Shown here piece by piece: positions 10,338 through 21,100 of a stretch of 64,000 nucleotides of DNA; the first letter of the stretch is position 1; the number at the start of each line of letters is the position of its first letter. This DNA is from Dactylonectria macrodidyma. Taxonomy: Eukaryota > Ascomycota > Sordariomycetes > Hypocreales > Nectriaceae. Location: positions 3,100,001 through 3,164,000 of the forward strand of contig JAGMUV010000006.1 of NCBI GenBank assembly GCA_020744425.1, read 5' to 3'. The notes beneath the pieces were generated by a model. That model was not told the DNA's origin, did no database searches, and worked only from the letters and a program-made list of their open reading frames with translations. A program made the position numbers and the translations under genes.

Positions 10338-11697
10338 TTTGAAGGTTGGTTGTTGGTGAAAGAAGGGGGAGGAAGTGGTTGTTGAGTGTGTCTGATGGTT
10401 GAGTTTTGAGAATGGAAATGATCGTAGTGATTAATTTCTTGGACTTGAAGGGTCGAAGACGCCGCCTTATATAGGAAGTTCTTGCGTGCTTTGGCTCTTC
10501 TTGGGTCAATCTCAGCTGAAGGCCGCGGCCGACATTGTCCGAAACCTCGCAGATGGCTTTGAACAACACCATCGAAACCGTTCCCTGATCCCTGGCAGAA
10601 ACGATGCCAACCTCCACATTTCGTGTGCTGGCAAATCACGCCCCATAGATAAAAAGCACGGCGCGTCAGGATAACCTCAACAACATATCCCGGTAGATCC
10701 ATACAAGTCGCGTCAGCTCGTCAAGCTCGTTTGTGTTCACGAGTCAAGCTGCCTCTCTGGACGCCGGGAGCGCTAGAATGCGTCTTCAGCTGGTCTTCAT
10801 ACCAGGGGGCCTGAGTTGCACACGCGCGTAGACAAGACATTCGGCTGCGATGATTTGCCATCATCAGTGGCGTCTTCCGGTTCCCCGCATTAAATGTCCG
10901 GCATTCGCCTCGTCTGCTTCTCTATTTCATGCAAATAATAGCTGAGATGGCGGCGTCTTTATCGACCACAACCGCATGCCTGGTCCTGGCAGCTTCTCCA
11001 CGGCGGCAACTTACGTCGCTTCGCAAAGCGATTCGTGTCATTAATAATTACTGGAAAATATTCTTGTGTCAATTCTAACGTCGATTGCAATCCCAAATCT
11101 CCTCTCCATTTGAAATTGTCCAGGTTTCATTTCTCGTTTTTCCCTCTTCCAACCATCCCGCTCCCATGACGGACTCTAGCATTGAGCTAGTGATGCTCGT
11201 TGCTTCCGCCTTTTTCCCTCTACAGGATGAGGAGGTCCCAATTCCCTCTTTTTTTTTTTTTTTTAGATCATCCGTATCCTATTTTTATCCGGAGGGCTTT
11301 GAGGAATTGAGCTTAAAATGTTGCATGCTAGGCTACTGTGTGTCTCATGTCCCCTTTGCTAGATTACTTATGTCTCATGGCCGTACACTAGTCGCTAGGC
11401 TTGCAACGACGGAAACACACCGCAAATGGCAAAATAAAGAAGTCCTTAACGGAGAACGAGCAAGAATATTCAAGGCGTTTAGGACTTTCCGAATGGAGAA
11501 TATTTTTGTGGCAGATGTATTTATTAAAGCGTTATGCGATAGGCAAGATGCTCACCAACCACGGCCCGGATCGCTACCACTGTTCTTAACCTTCGCTTAA
11601 AATCTCAACTTTCTGTGTGCTTCCACAGCTTCCTAAAGCCTTGTCTGATACGACCAAGTCTGGCCAAGTTACCTTCTGGTAGCAGAGTTAGATCCGC
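10338..11697. other. Long intergenic region
   Basis: The promoter and leader of the 85-aa gene and the 3' flank of the next minus-strand gene. It holds a 16-nt T tract near 11250 and direct-repeat words (GTGTCTCATG / TATGTCTCATGG) at 11339-11379. The open frames here lack ATG or domain support. Confidence 0.45.
10467..10473 (-). promoter_or_regulatory. TATA box of the 85-aa protein gene
   Basis: TATATAA on the minus strand inside CCTATATAAGG, about 130 bp upstream of the ATG at 10337. The same context occurs at the same distance in front of the gene at 11698-12482. Confidence 0.6.
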
Positions 11698-12482
11698 TTA
11701 GTACCAGGCGGGATCTTCACCAGCGGTGGGAGCGTCTGGCTTGGCATAGCCATAGCGGATGGCCTTCTTGGTCTCGCCATCCTTGAAGACGACCTTCTGA
11801 CCATCTGATTCGGTTAGAGCCCAGATAGTCTCGGTGGACACTTCGTTCTTCCAAATGAGAAAGTACTGCACGGGTGACTTAGTATGGAAAACGTTGAACA
11901 AGTGCTACTGTCACTCAAACTCACCTCATTTTGTGGCTGAAGGGTGATTCTCGTCTTGCCGACGTGGTTTGAACGATCGACGTAGATGGTTGCCCAAGAA
12001 CCGCCGGCCGTCGACATCTTGACACCGGCATGTAGCTGCATGGGGACATCGGCGATACCGAAGGAGCCTGGCTTCGCGAAGAATCCAGCAGCCTGCTTTA
12101 AGGCAGGGTCCGCGAGTTGGTTGTCGGCATACTTGGTCAGGTAGTCAAATGGAATCTCAACCTCGTTGGTGTTGGCAATGACCTGTTGGAGAAATAGTTA
12201 GTAAAACGTTTTTCTGCAAGGCTAAATGTGATGGATAAACAATAGGTCTCTTACCGAGTCTCCGGGGTTAACGCTGCTGACGAGGAAGACCTTGTAGCTG
12301 TCGGACCACTTGAACTCATTGGTCTTCAGAAGAGTCTTCCACTGCGTGTTGGGGGCGATGCTGTAGCCGTCAAAGACAGCGTTCAAAGATCCGTTGACCT
12401 TGCGGGCAATGACAAGCTTGTCATCGGACCCGGTCTTGAGGATGGCATTGTCAATGGTGACGTTGAGAGAAAAGGAACTCAT
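11698..12482 (-). CDS. Unknown protein, paralog A of a tandem pair (217 aa)
   Basis: Exons on the minus strand are 12482-12255, 12182-11925 and 11865-11698. Introns of 72 and 59 nt are GT-AG and both phase 0. The product has 217 aa with no signal peptide and no membrane segment. It is beta-rich with many short polar/hydrophobic alternations (SFSLNVTIDNAIL, KLVIARKVNG, WATIYVDR, KTRITLQPQNE). The C-terminus reads RYGYAKPDAPTAGEDPAWY. The gene at 14443-15285 has the same three-exon layout and phases (76/86/55 versus 77/88/78 residues), a similar start (ITID... then VLLREVN) and the same C-terminal RYGYxxPDxPTxxExPxWY. The two are clear paralogs. I cannot name the family; a soluble cytosolic beta-sandwich or lectin-like fold is a guess. 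Confidence 0.75.
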
Positions 12483-14442
12483 GATGAAGGTAGGTTCTGT
12501 GGGTGATGGATGATGAACGGAAAATCTAAGAGATTGTTGATGCTGAGTCGAGATGTGAGCTTGCTGATGATGATGAGTTCTCCAGGGCGGCAGGGCAGAG
12601 CTTATATAGGCAAATTCTACTTAGCGCTTCAGGAGCTTATTAGGATTATCTCCGCGAAACTGCAGCTCATGATACCCATCTGCTCAACATCGAGACACTA
12701 TTCCCACACCCTCCGGTGATTTCTTGAAGAGGACGAAGAAATCATCCAATACGTTTCCGTGAGTCACTAAGACTGATAAAGCACAGCGGCATTAGGGGTC
12801 TCTTGATCCAGAACTTCCTCAGCTCTCCACAATCAATATTTTCTCAGATGAAGGCTGTATCTACGGTCCCTCATCCAGTGACAGGGCAGCAATGCCTCAG
12901 CATAAAACCATCGCATCCACATCACCCCGGTCAAAGCCGCGGTCTAACACTATGCGCAGACTAAACACAAGTAACACCACTAAATATACCATGGCGAAGA
13001 TACCTAAAGCAGGCGGGAGTAGCTAGCTAGCAAAGCCCGCCCACTGCAACATGAAGCCGGTGATGAATTGGCCGGGCCTATGCTAGTGGTGTTGCAATAC
13101 GTGCTTACCCTACATGCATGGTTGTCTCAATGGCCTAGACCTTTGCTGGCCACCTCTAGCCTACCTTAACACAGCGCACCGAATAGAAACCACCACAATA
13201 GAGATCTAGACCCTGACACCATGCGTCGTGTTCCACTGCGTGATCGTTACGGAGACAGCTGAGAGAGGGCATTATCGATCAAACTAACCGTTTAGGGTAA
13301 CTTACAAGAGCTCAATGTGGGCAGTGTATTGCCTTAATTGTGAGCAACTGAAATATTGACCAATGCATGGTTTAGCGCCACCCGTGGGGGCTGGCTGATG
13401 GTTCACCGCTGCACGCCACCCCCGCATCTAACCCTAGCAACCGTCCATAGATGAGTCCAGGCTTATGGCATTCTCTAGTTCTTTGCATTACTTGCACCTT
13501 GATGCATCAATAATCTACGACGAGGCTATGCGGGCCGCCCCGTGCCAGCCCGTGCCGCTATGCATGGTTCTAGGCTATGTTTGTAGGCCGCTTGAAACGC
13601 GCCGATACCCATCTTGGCTGCTCAGGTAGCCCCAGGCTCTCTCTCATGACTTGGGATATGTTGCTGGTGACTTAAACCACACACTCTAGTTGATCTCTTG
13701 GCCCACCTTATGGGTAGTCGTAAGTTCTATGGAGCCCGTTCCTGTGACCTGTGTGATCAGTAGTACTTTCACGACAAGCCATGGGAAGTCCCCTTTCGAT
13801 CGCGCAGACAAGATGTGGACCTCGCAGGACTTGCAACTGCCCGTGAGGGAGTTGGGATGATGCACCATGCATTGGAGTCATATTCAATAAACGCTCAACA
13901 CCACTATTCTAGTGGCATTGTTAGTGGTGATGGCGGCTCTTTGCTTGTGACTAAATAGAATGCCCCCGCTCGGCGTTGCCGATCAGCACTCTTGCAGCAT
14001 GTATACTCAGACAGGCTAAGGGCAGCCCAATCGAGTTTATCATGCAGCAAATGCCCTGCTTTTGAACGATCTCACGTCGTCGCCGAATGGGTTTCGTCAG
14101 CTCAGCGATGGCTAGGCCTGGAATGCGGAGTCGGTGGCTTGGAGCCAGGACATCAATCGAATGCCTATTGCGTCTATTGAAGACCTTAGGCTGAGTCTTT
14201 GAGGTAGCGAAGCTTAAGACTGAATACGAGATTTTCTCTGTGCGCGCTGGTTTTGAAGTAGTTAGGATCACCGCACACAACGCACGCTATGTGCGAGAAT
14301 TGGCTTATGCTTGGTCTCGAATCATCACTAATCCGAAAAAAGTTGAATATTGGCCCCGTCCCGCCAGTAGTTAAGCCACCTGACCACAATACGTACATAA
14401 ATTTCTCCGATGTCCACTAAGCCTGGTTGGACCTTAATCACC
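12483..14442. other. Intergenic spacer between the paralogs
   Basis: About 2 kb. After the promoter of paralog A the stretch is of mixed composition, with repeated words such as TGCATGG (13117, 13363, 13560, 13867). No coding frame was supported. Degenerate transposon sequence is possible but not demonstrable by eye. Confidence 0.4.
12602..12608 (-). promoter_or_regulatory. TATA box of paralog A
   Basis: TATATAA on the minus strand within CCTATATAAG, about 120 bp upstream of the ATG at 12482. It is nearly identical in context to the element upstream of the 85-aa gene. Confidence 0.55.
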
Positions 14443-15285
14443 TCATAGTTTGGCGGTCGATCCGTTAGTAGATCCGATGGGCACATATGTCGGAGGCAGA
14501 GGTTCCGGGTACCAGCCAGGATTTTCGTCCGGGGTGGGTTTATCTGGACTCAAATATCCATATCGCATATGCTTTGGCAAATCGTCTGCAAGGGTTACAA
14601 TATGTGATTGTGACTTATCCTCTGGAAGAGTCACTGCATCGCCTGGTGAAACTCGAACATTGGACCAGAACATGGCAAACTGGCAATGGCGTTAGTGCGG
14701 GTGGGAACCTTGCGCAGCGATAGACTTGCCTTATCTCCGATACAGATCTCAGTCCTTCCCTGCAGGCTTGGTGTGAATCGGCTCGTGAAGAGTGGCAGGA
14801 ATTGCCCGTTTGGACGAGCTCGCTGCGACACGCGGAACCGAAATCGGAACCCAAGCTTCTCGATGGCGAACGTCTTCTCAGGTGGGTTGCTCCATGCCTG
14901 AGTCCCTAGAAGTTTGGCGGGCTGGAATACGCTATTTATGAACTGCGTTGTCTGCTTGTATGTGATCTCGACTGGGTTACACACAGTCGTCGCCTGCGGA
15001 GCCTTGCATTTAGTTAAACGACAGAGCCAGCAGCGGTGACGCGAGTGAACATACTAGTAATCCCTCATCGTAGGGCTTCCATGCCGTGATCTGGAATTCG
15101 TCTACCCATGTAAAGACATTGCATGATAGTAACTGACGGTCTCCCGTTAGCGTCGCTGTGAGCTGTGCAACGGCAAACGCCGTCGTGAAGGTTTTGTTGA
15201 CTTCGCGTAGGAGAACTAGACAGTCTTCAGAGGTCTGTGAAAGAATAGACCGGTCGATAGAAATGATAAGCTTGGGCAGCGACAT
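14443..15285 (-). CDS. Unknown protein, paralog B of a tandem pair, with a GC-AG intron (243 aa)
   Basis: Exons on the minus strand are 15285-15055, 14993-14730 and 14679-14443. Intron 1 (61 nt) is GT-AG. Intron 2 (50 nt) starts AAG|GCAAGT and ends CCAG, a GC-AG intron with the usual strong GC-type donor. It sits at the same phase-0 position as the GT-AG intron of paralog A. Without splicing there, the frame does not reach the conserved C-terminus. The protein starts MSLPKLIISIDRSIL and includes a basic stretch FRFRFRVSQRARPNG. Its C-terminus reads RYGYLSPDKPTPDENPGWY plus about 20 extra Pro/Ser/Thr-rich residues not in paralog A. The core function is unknown, and identity to A is low outside the C-terminus, so the duplication is old. 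Confidence 0.72.
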
Positions 15286-18165
15286 ATTGAGCTGAGCAAG
15301 AGAGGAAACGACGGCAAAAGGAGGAGAGAACCAGTAGGGCGAGGGGGTTGATGTGGCTTTTTTAGAAGCGTGCTTTGGCCAGGGTCTCCATCAGCCAGCC
15401 ACAATCAAGCCTAAACGCAGTGAGAGACTAGGATTACATACTAGTGGTTAGTCTAAGCAATAATCCATCACGGAATATTCTCCTTTGGGCTCTAGAAAGC
15501 TTAAAGCGTACATGGAGTGGTAAGTCTGGCATACCGATTAGGCCATTCGGGCTAAACATCCTACACAGGGACGCCTATGGCTGGCAGGGAGATATAGCAA
15601 TCATTTTGGGTTACCTGAATCTCCATCAAGCCATCCTTCAGTATTAGGCCGAGTAAATCCCCAAAATTTCGCCCTCTCTATCGGTCTGCCTGCCTGCACC
15701 TTAAATGACGTCAGCCAACAGGTTCATAGAACTGAAACCGGATCCAATTCCATCATGCCGGACACCTCACAAGATGATTAACACAGCCTAATGTGAGACA
15801 TTGTCAACTGAAATTTACTGTTCATCGATTTCGGTAATCATTCCATGGGCCGAGTGCGAAGTTCATTGTCTTCCAATAGAGATTATCAAACAGTAGCGCC
15901 ACTGTCCACCTTGCCTAACAACTTGTGTCGTCCGAACTCACAATGCCGAATGTTAAACTAAACGAATTGCAACAGCCACAATCCACAATGAGTACTGGCC
16001 TTGACTTGTCTGGACTTTCTGGACGGACTGCGGAAGAAATGCTCTTCTTCTAGAGTTTCGCATGTCTGTGGTTGATGTTAATTAGGCAGCGAGCATGGAA
16101 AGCAAGATGTGCGAGTAGAGAAGACTATCACCCACTCTCCCTTGGGCATGATGTTGATGGACAGTGAGCTTGGATGGTTTACCGAACAAGGAGATGCACG
16201 GAGTCCTTGTATCTGAAACTCTCGTAGTTGCATAGACGTGGCACTTCTGACTAGTTGTCAATTCTTTGTGTTTGGCATGTCATCAATTTGAACGACATGG
16301 AAGGTAGCGCATAGATGAGTCGCCGTGAGAATGCGGAAGAACCACAAGCAGCCTTTTGTGGCGGAGGCCTCTCTTTATCCTCAATACGGCAGGTATAGGG
16401 GCAAACATATGAAAATAAATAAAACACGGAAACCACGAAGGGAGAAATAGTGACACAAATACGCAATAACACCGAAAGGTAAAAAACAGGATGGAATGCA
16501 TACAGCTGCAAATGTATGCTTGCTAAGAACTAAGTAAAATGATGATTGGCAATAGCTATAGCGATGAATAGCGTGTTTATCTTTGCTGTGGGAGTAAACC
16601 CAATCTGGTCGCCGAAGGCACCCACCCGGGTTCACTCGCTCGCTTATACGTAGACAGGGTATATGGGGAAAAGTAAGACCAGGTACCCACAGCGAAGTAG
16701 CAAAAAAACACTCTACAAGGGAATTGATTACTGTCACAGTGGCCAAAGTTTGTGTCCCACCAGGGACCTTCGCTTTTTTTTTTTTGTTGCTCGCGAGTTC
16801 GAAACCAAGCCGGTCTGGCGATAAGAAAAGCATAAATACAAGAAGAACTCTGAAGAAGGGATAATCTAACCCGACATTCGTCAAAAAGCTGCAAGATGGA
16901 GATGGAGATGATCGCCTAGACTACTTACTGGAAGAGAAGGTAGGGCACCTACAGGGCAACAATCTTGGGCAGGAAATTCCGAGCCTCATCTGGGCGTAGC
17001 CGGGAGCCATGGTTTGATGCTATGTGCCGAAAAAAACGTCCTTTTGGGGGTCTCCGGTGTGCCTTGTACAGTTAGCGGCGTCGCATGTTGAAAAATGATT
17101 CTCAATAAATCTGTGGATGTCAGTAAGTCGAACAATCTATCAGCACAGTTTAGGCGCCCTGCTTTGCCTGCTCCGCACACTTCTAAGCCACTTGGTCAGC
17201 CTGGTGATGTAAGGAAGCTGGGACTCTTTTTTCACTACCCAATCACAACATTTCCAGCTCAAACAACACGGGTCTAGATGGGAGGTGTTCGGTAAATATT
17301 TTCGACCGAGACGCGGTAGAATGTAGTTCACTAGTTGTATTCGGGCCCTCCGGCAGATGAGCAGGCGGATGCAAATGAGCAAGAATTGGTATCAAATGCA
17401 GCATTTCGGAGTCCTCGTCAATCTCACTACACTCTATCTACCACTCTGCCCTTACCCTCTCGCTTCCTCTTCCCATCATCCCTTTGCCCGTCCGCAGCTT
17501 GATTTTTCTCCCTTAGTGCGATGCAGCCACTTTCTCCATCCGTATCCGCACATGGCTGCATGGCCCCATCCCGCTTCCCAGGAGTGCGGGAAATCAGAGG
17601 ATTAGGCTAGCGATGTCGACATCCTTGCATCTCTAGAACCAACGAGAGACGCGTCAACGCACGACAGGTTGTCTCTTACAGAAGTTTTATGCGTGTCAAT
17701 GCAGACGCTGCTGAGCCTCAGCTAATGCCCAACACTGCCGCAGCCAAGGCACAATCTCAAGCCCTACAAAACACCGTGATTATGCACGTAAGCGCCAGGG
17801 TAGTCGCCTTGACGAGGCAATCGGTGTGCGGGGTCAATTGCCAACAACCAACAAACGAACTTCGGGTGTGAAGGACTGAGACACTGTGGCTTGCTATGTA
17901 ACTGGCCATGGCCCAACATGCAGCCAGCTCGAGAATTCCTGTCCTCTCAAACAATAAGGCGAACACTTTGGCCTATGCATCCACCCACACCATGGGAATC
18001 TGCCAGCGGCTGTGGGCGAGCCATTTTCATCCGCAACTCGCCCGCCAGGCATCACTTAAATAGCCAGGCTCTGTTTTTCCTTCATTCTTTACCCAAAATA
18101 CCGAATTCCGAACTCATACCTCAGCTTCTTAGCTCGCCGAAGCCTCCAGTATCAGCCACACCAAC
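15286..18165. other. Long intergenic region
   Basis: About 2.9 kb between paralog B (transcribed leftward) and the NLR (rightward). Open frames on both strands lack domain support. A perfect cAMP-response-type octamer is at 15706-15713. A run of A/T homopolymers lies at 16695-16785. A CT-rich, likely NLR-proximal leader lies at 17420-17520 and 18070-18160. Confidence 0.45.
15706..15713. promoter_or_regulatory. CRE/ATF-type palindrome TGACGTCA
   Basis: A perfect TGACGTCA octamer, the consensus for fungal ATF/CREB bZIP factors. It is about 420 bp upstream of paralog B's ATG and 2.4 kb from the NLR start. A single site may occur by chance. Confidence 0.35.
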
Positions 18166-21100
18166 ATGGCCGATGGTCTTTCAATCGCCGCTAGCGTTGC
18201 TGGTATCGTCCAGTTGTCAGGTACCGTCTTCAAACTCATCAACAAATTCGTCAAGGATGCCAAGGATGCTCCATCAAAAGTCCGAGATCTCGCTGTTCAG
18301 ACAAGGAACCTGGCCGGTATCTTGGAAAATTTGAAGTTGCTCGCCTCTTCGCTTGACGAAGAGAGCTCTAAATACGCGCTCAAGGCCCAACACCTAAACT
18401 CTTGCCGCCACACACTGCTCACCATCGAGAAAAAGCTTCGCAAATCACAAGACGATTTCGAAAGCGGAAAACTCAAGGCCCTTTCGAGGCGTCTGAAATG
18501 GCCTTTCGAAGTACCCGAAACCAATGAACTTTTGACTGAGCTTGCGGGGCACTGTTCTATTCTTCAGCTGGCACTTTCGGCGGATAGTATGGATGCTTTG
18601 CTGAAGTGCCTTGCAAAACAGGACGAGGTGAGGAAGATGATCGAAAGAAAGCTCAGCATCGATACGCGTGTGCACGTCAATATGAGACGCAAGGAAGTGA
18701 TAGGTTTCTTCCTGCGTGTGAACCCTCAAGACAACTTTCAGATGAGTCTCAATCTGCGTCATCCGATGACGGGATTGTGGCTCACCGAGAGCGATCCCAC
18801 TTTTCAACGGTGGAAAGAACTCCCGAATGCGAAGCTCTGGCTCAGTGGCATTCCCGGTACGTCTCTTAATTTCTGGAGCACGCTTTTGATCTGGCTTCTG
18901 ATTCCGATCTCGTTTTAGGAGGGGGGAAGACTGTGTTATGTGGCGCAGTCATCGAGACGATTTTACAAGAAAGTGACGAATCCACTGCCGTATGTTTCGC
19001 CTTTTGCGATTACAAAGATACCAAAACCCACCAACCTGAGAACATACTTGCTGCTATTGCAGTCCAGCTTGGTCAACAAAAAGAGGGAGCTTTTGATCTA
19101 CTCGAAAAGTATTTCGATGAGTTGAACAGTGGGAATCAGTTGCAGAAACAACCAAGACGAGAGCCCCTGCTCAAAATTATCAGAGACATGGCCTCCATGT
19201 TTGAAAAGGTTTACGTCATAGTCGATGGTCTGGATGAATGTGGTGAAAACATCTCGAGCATGGTCCAAAGCTTAACAGCGCTGGCAGACAGCTCGCAAGT
19301 CATTAGCGCCGCCTTCTTCAGTCGAAAAGAGGACGATATCAAAGATGAATTGGAAGACAACTACGATCAGATTGAGATTGAAGCTCACACGGAAGATTTG
19401 AAGGCTTATACTTTGTCCCAAATCGGTCAGAGAAAGTCCCTCAAGAAGCTCGAGATCACAAATGCGAGTCTGCATGAGGAGATTTTTCGCACCCTTGTTG
19501 AGAGTGCTCATGGAATGCAAGTCTACTCACACCCTCGGTTTATTTTTCGAAAGCAATCTAACTCCCTTGAGATAGGTTTCGGTGGGTCGCTTGTCAAATC
19601 GATCATATAAGTGAACTTCCCACCAACAAGGCTCGGAGAAAGGCTCTGAAGGAGCTTCCCCCAACGCTGTTCGCAACGTATGACAGAGTCCTGGAAAGAG
19701 TCAGAAAATGTCCTCCCGGAACGCAAGCCTTCGTTCGCAAAGTCCTTCATTGGATCAGTCTCGGCTTCCACTGGATAACCATTCCAGAACTGTGTGAAGC
19801 AATATCTATCGAAGACGGACTTGACAGTATTGATGAGGATGACCTCATCGATGAAACTGAGGTTTCCCGCCGTTGCGGATGTCTGATTCGCAAGTCAGTG
19901 GACGGAAAGTACTTTGAGCTTTCGCACTTCACAGTGATGGAGTATCTCCAAACCCAGAGTTCTATTGGCGAATTCCACTATATGGAGATCGATGCTTTCC
20001 GCTCGTTTGTAGAGACGGCTTTGAGATTCCTGTTATTCCCATGCTTTGATCGAAAACTGACCACTGTTGCGAAAGTGGAGGTCGCCCGATTGCTTGAACG
20101 GAATAAAACTCACCCCTTCTACCACCGCGCCGCCAGTCTTCTCGGCTGGAATGTCCCCTTTGGCCTTTGGAAGACCTGGTCCTTGGTTTTTCGAGAAGAT
20201 CAGGTGCTGTCTACATGCAAAATTCTTTTCGACCTAACGAAGCGAGGGTCTTTTATGCTCTGGTGTCTAGAGATAATGATTTGGCGAGCTCGCGAGGAAG
20301 ATGGTGTCGTCGAGAGTTTTGATCGAATTTTGGGCGCTGTTCTTGACCCTGCCACTACCCCACTCCATATGGCTGTATGGGTTGGCATACCAGAAGTTTG
20401 TCACTTCCTCCTCCAGCAGGGGGCCGATGCCAATTCAATGAGCCGGTTTGGAACTCCGATGAGTTTCGTGTTCTTTACGCTAAACGGGGACAACATTTTT
20501 CGAAATGATGATTTCAACGAGATATTGGGAATGCTCCTCGACTATGGGGCGGATACCACCCTTGTCGTTGAGCACGACCCATCCTTTCACCGTGAATCAC
20601 CGGACACTGGGTCCAGCGCCCTTGCACAGGCCTTGCGCGAAGGGGGCAGCCAGAAAACGCTACAACTCATCCGCCCTTCAACACAAGTTCTGGATGATGC
20701 TATCAATTTCGTGGACTTTTGTGGATACATTAGTCCAGACGTCTTACAAGCCATTTTGAAAATTTCTACCGGCGCTGATGCTCCCCTCCATTGGCAACCC
20801 ATGGCATCGCCTGCATTGCTTCGTGCAAAAAAGACACAAGCCGAAGTGGCAGAAGTTCCTGATAACGTGCTTGGCGGCATTTTGAATGAGGAGTATCTAA
20901 TTGAGGCTCTGGAATTTGCCATACGTAACGGCCTTGTGGACGAAGTATCCGCCCTCATTAAGGACCCCCGCCTCTACGGAGATCCCACAAAATGGGAATC
21001 TACCGTCCGCAGATTGTTGCGTATCACAGCTAGGATAAACTCTGCACAATGCGGAAGAATCCTGGCTCTTCTGATTGATTCAACAATAGCCCCAGACGTT

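Noticed and set aside
11085..11600. 171-codon plus-strand frame
   Set aside because: It begins at a non-ATG codon, spans a poly-T tract and has no recognisable domain.
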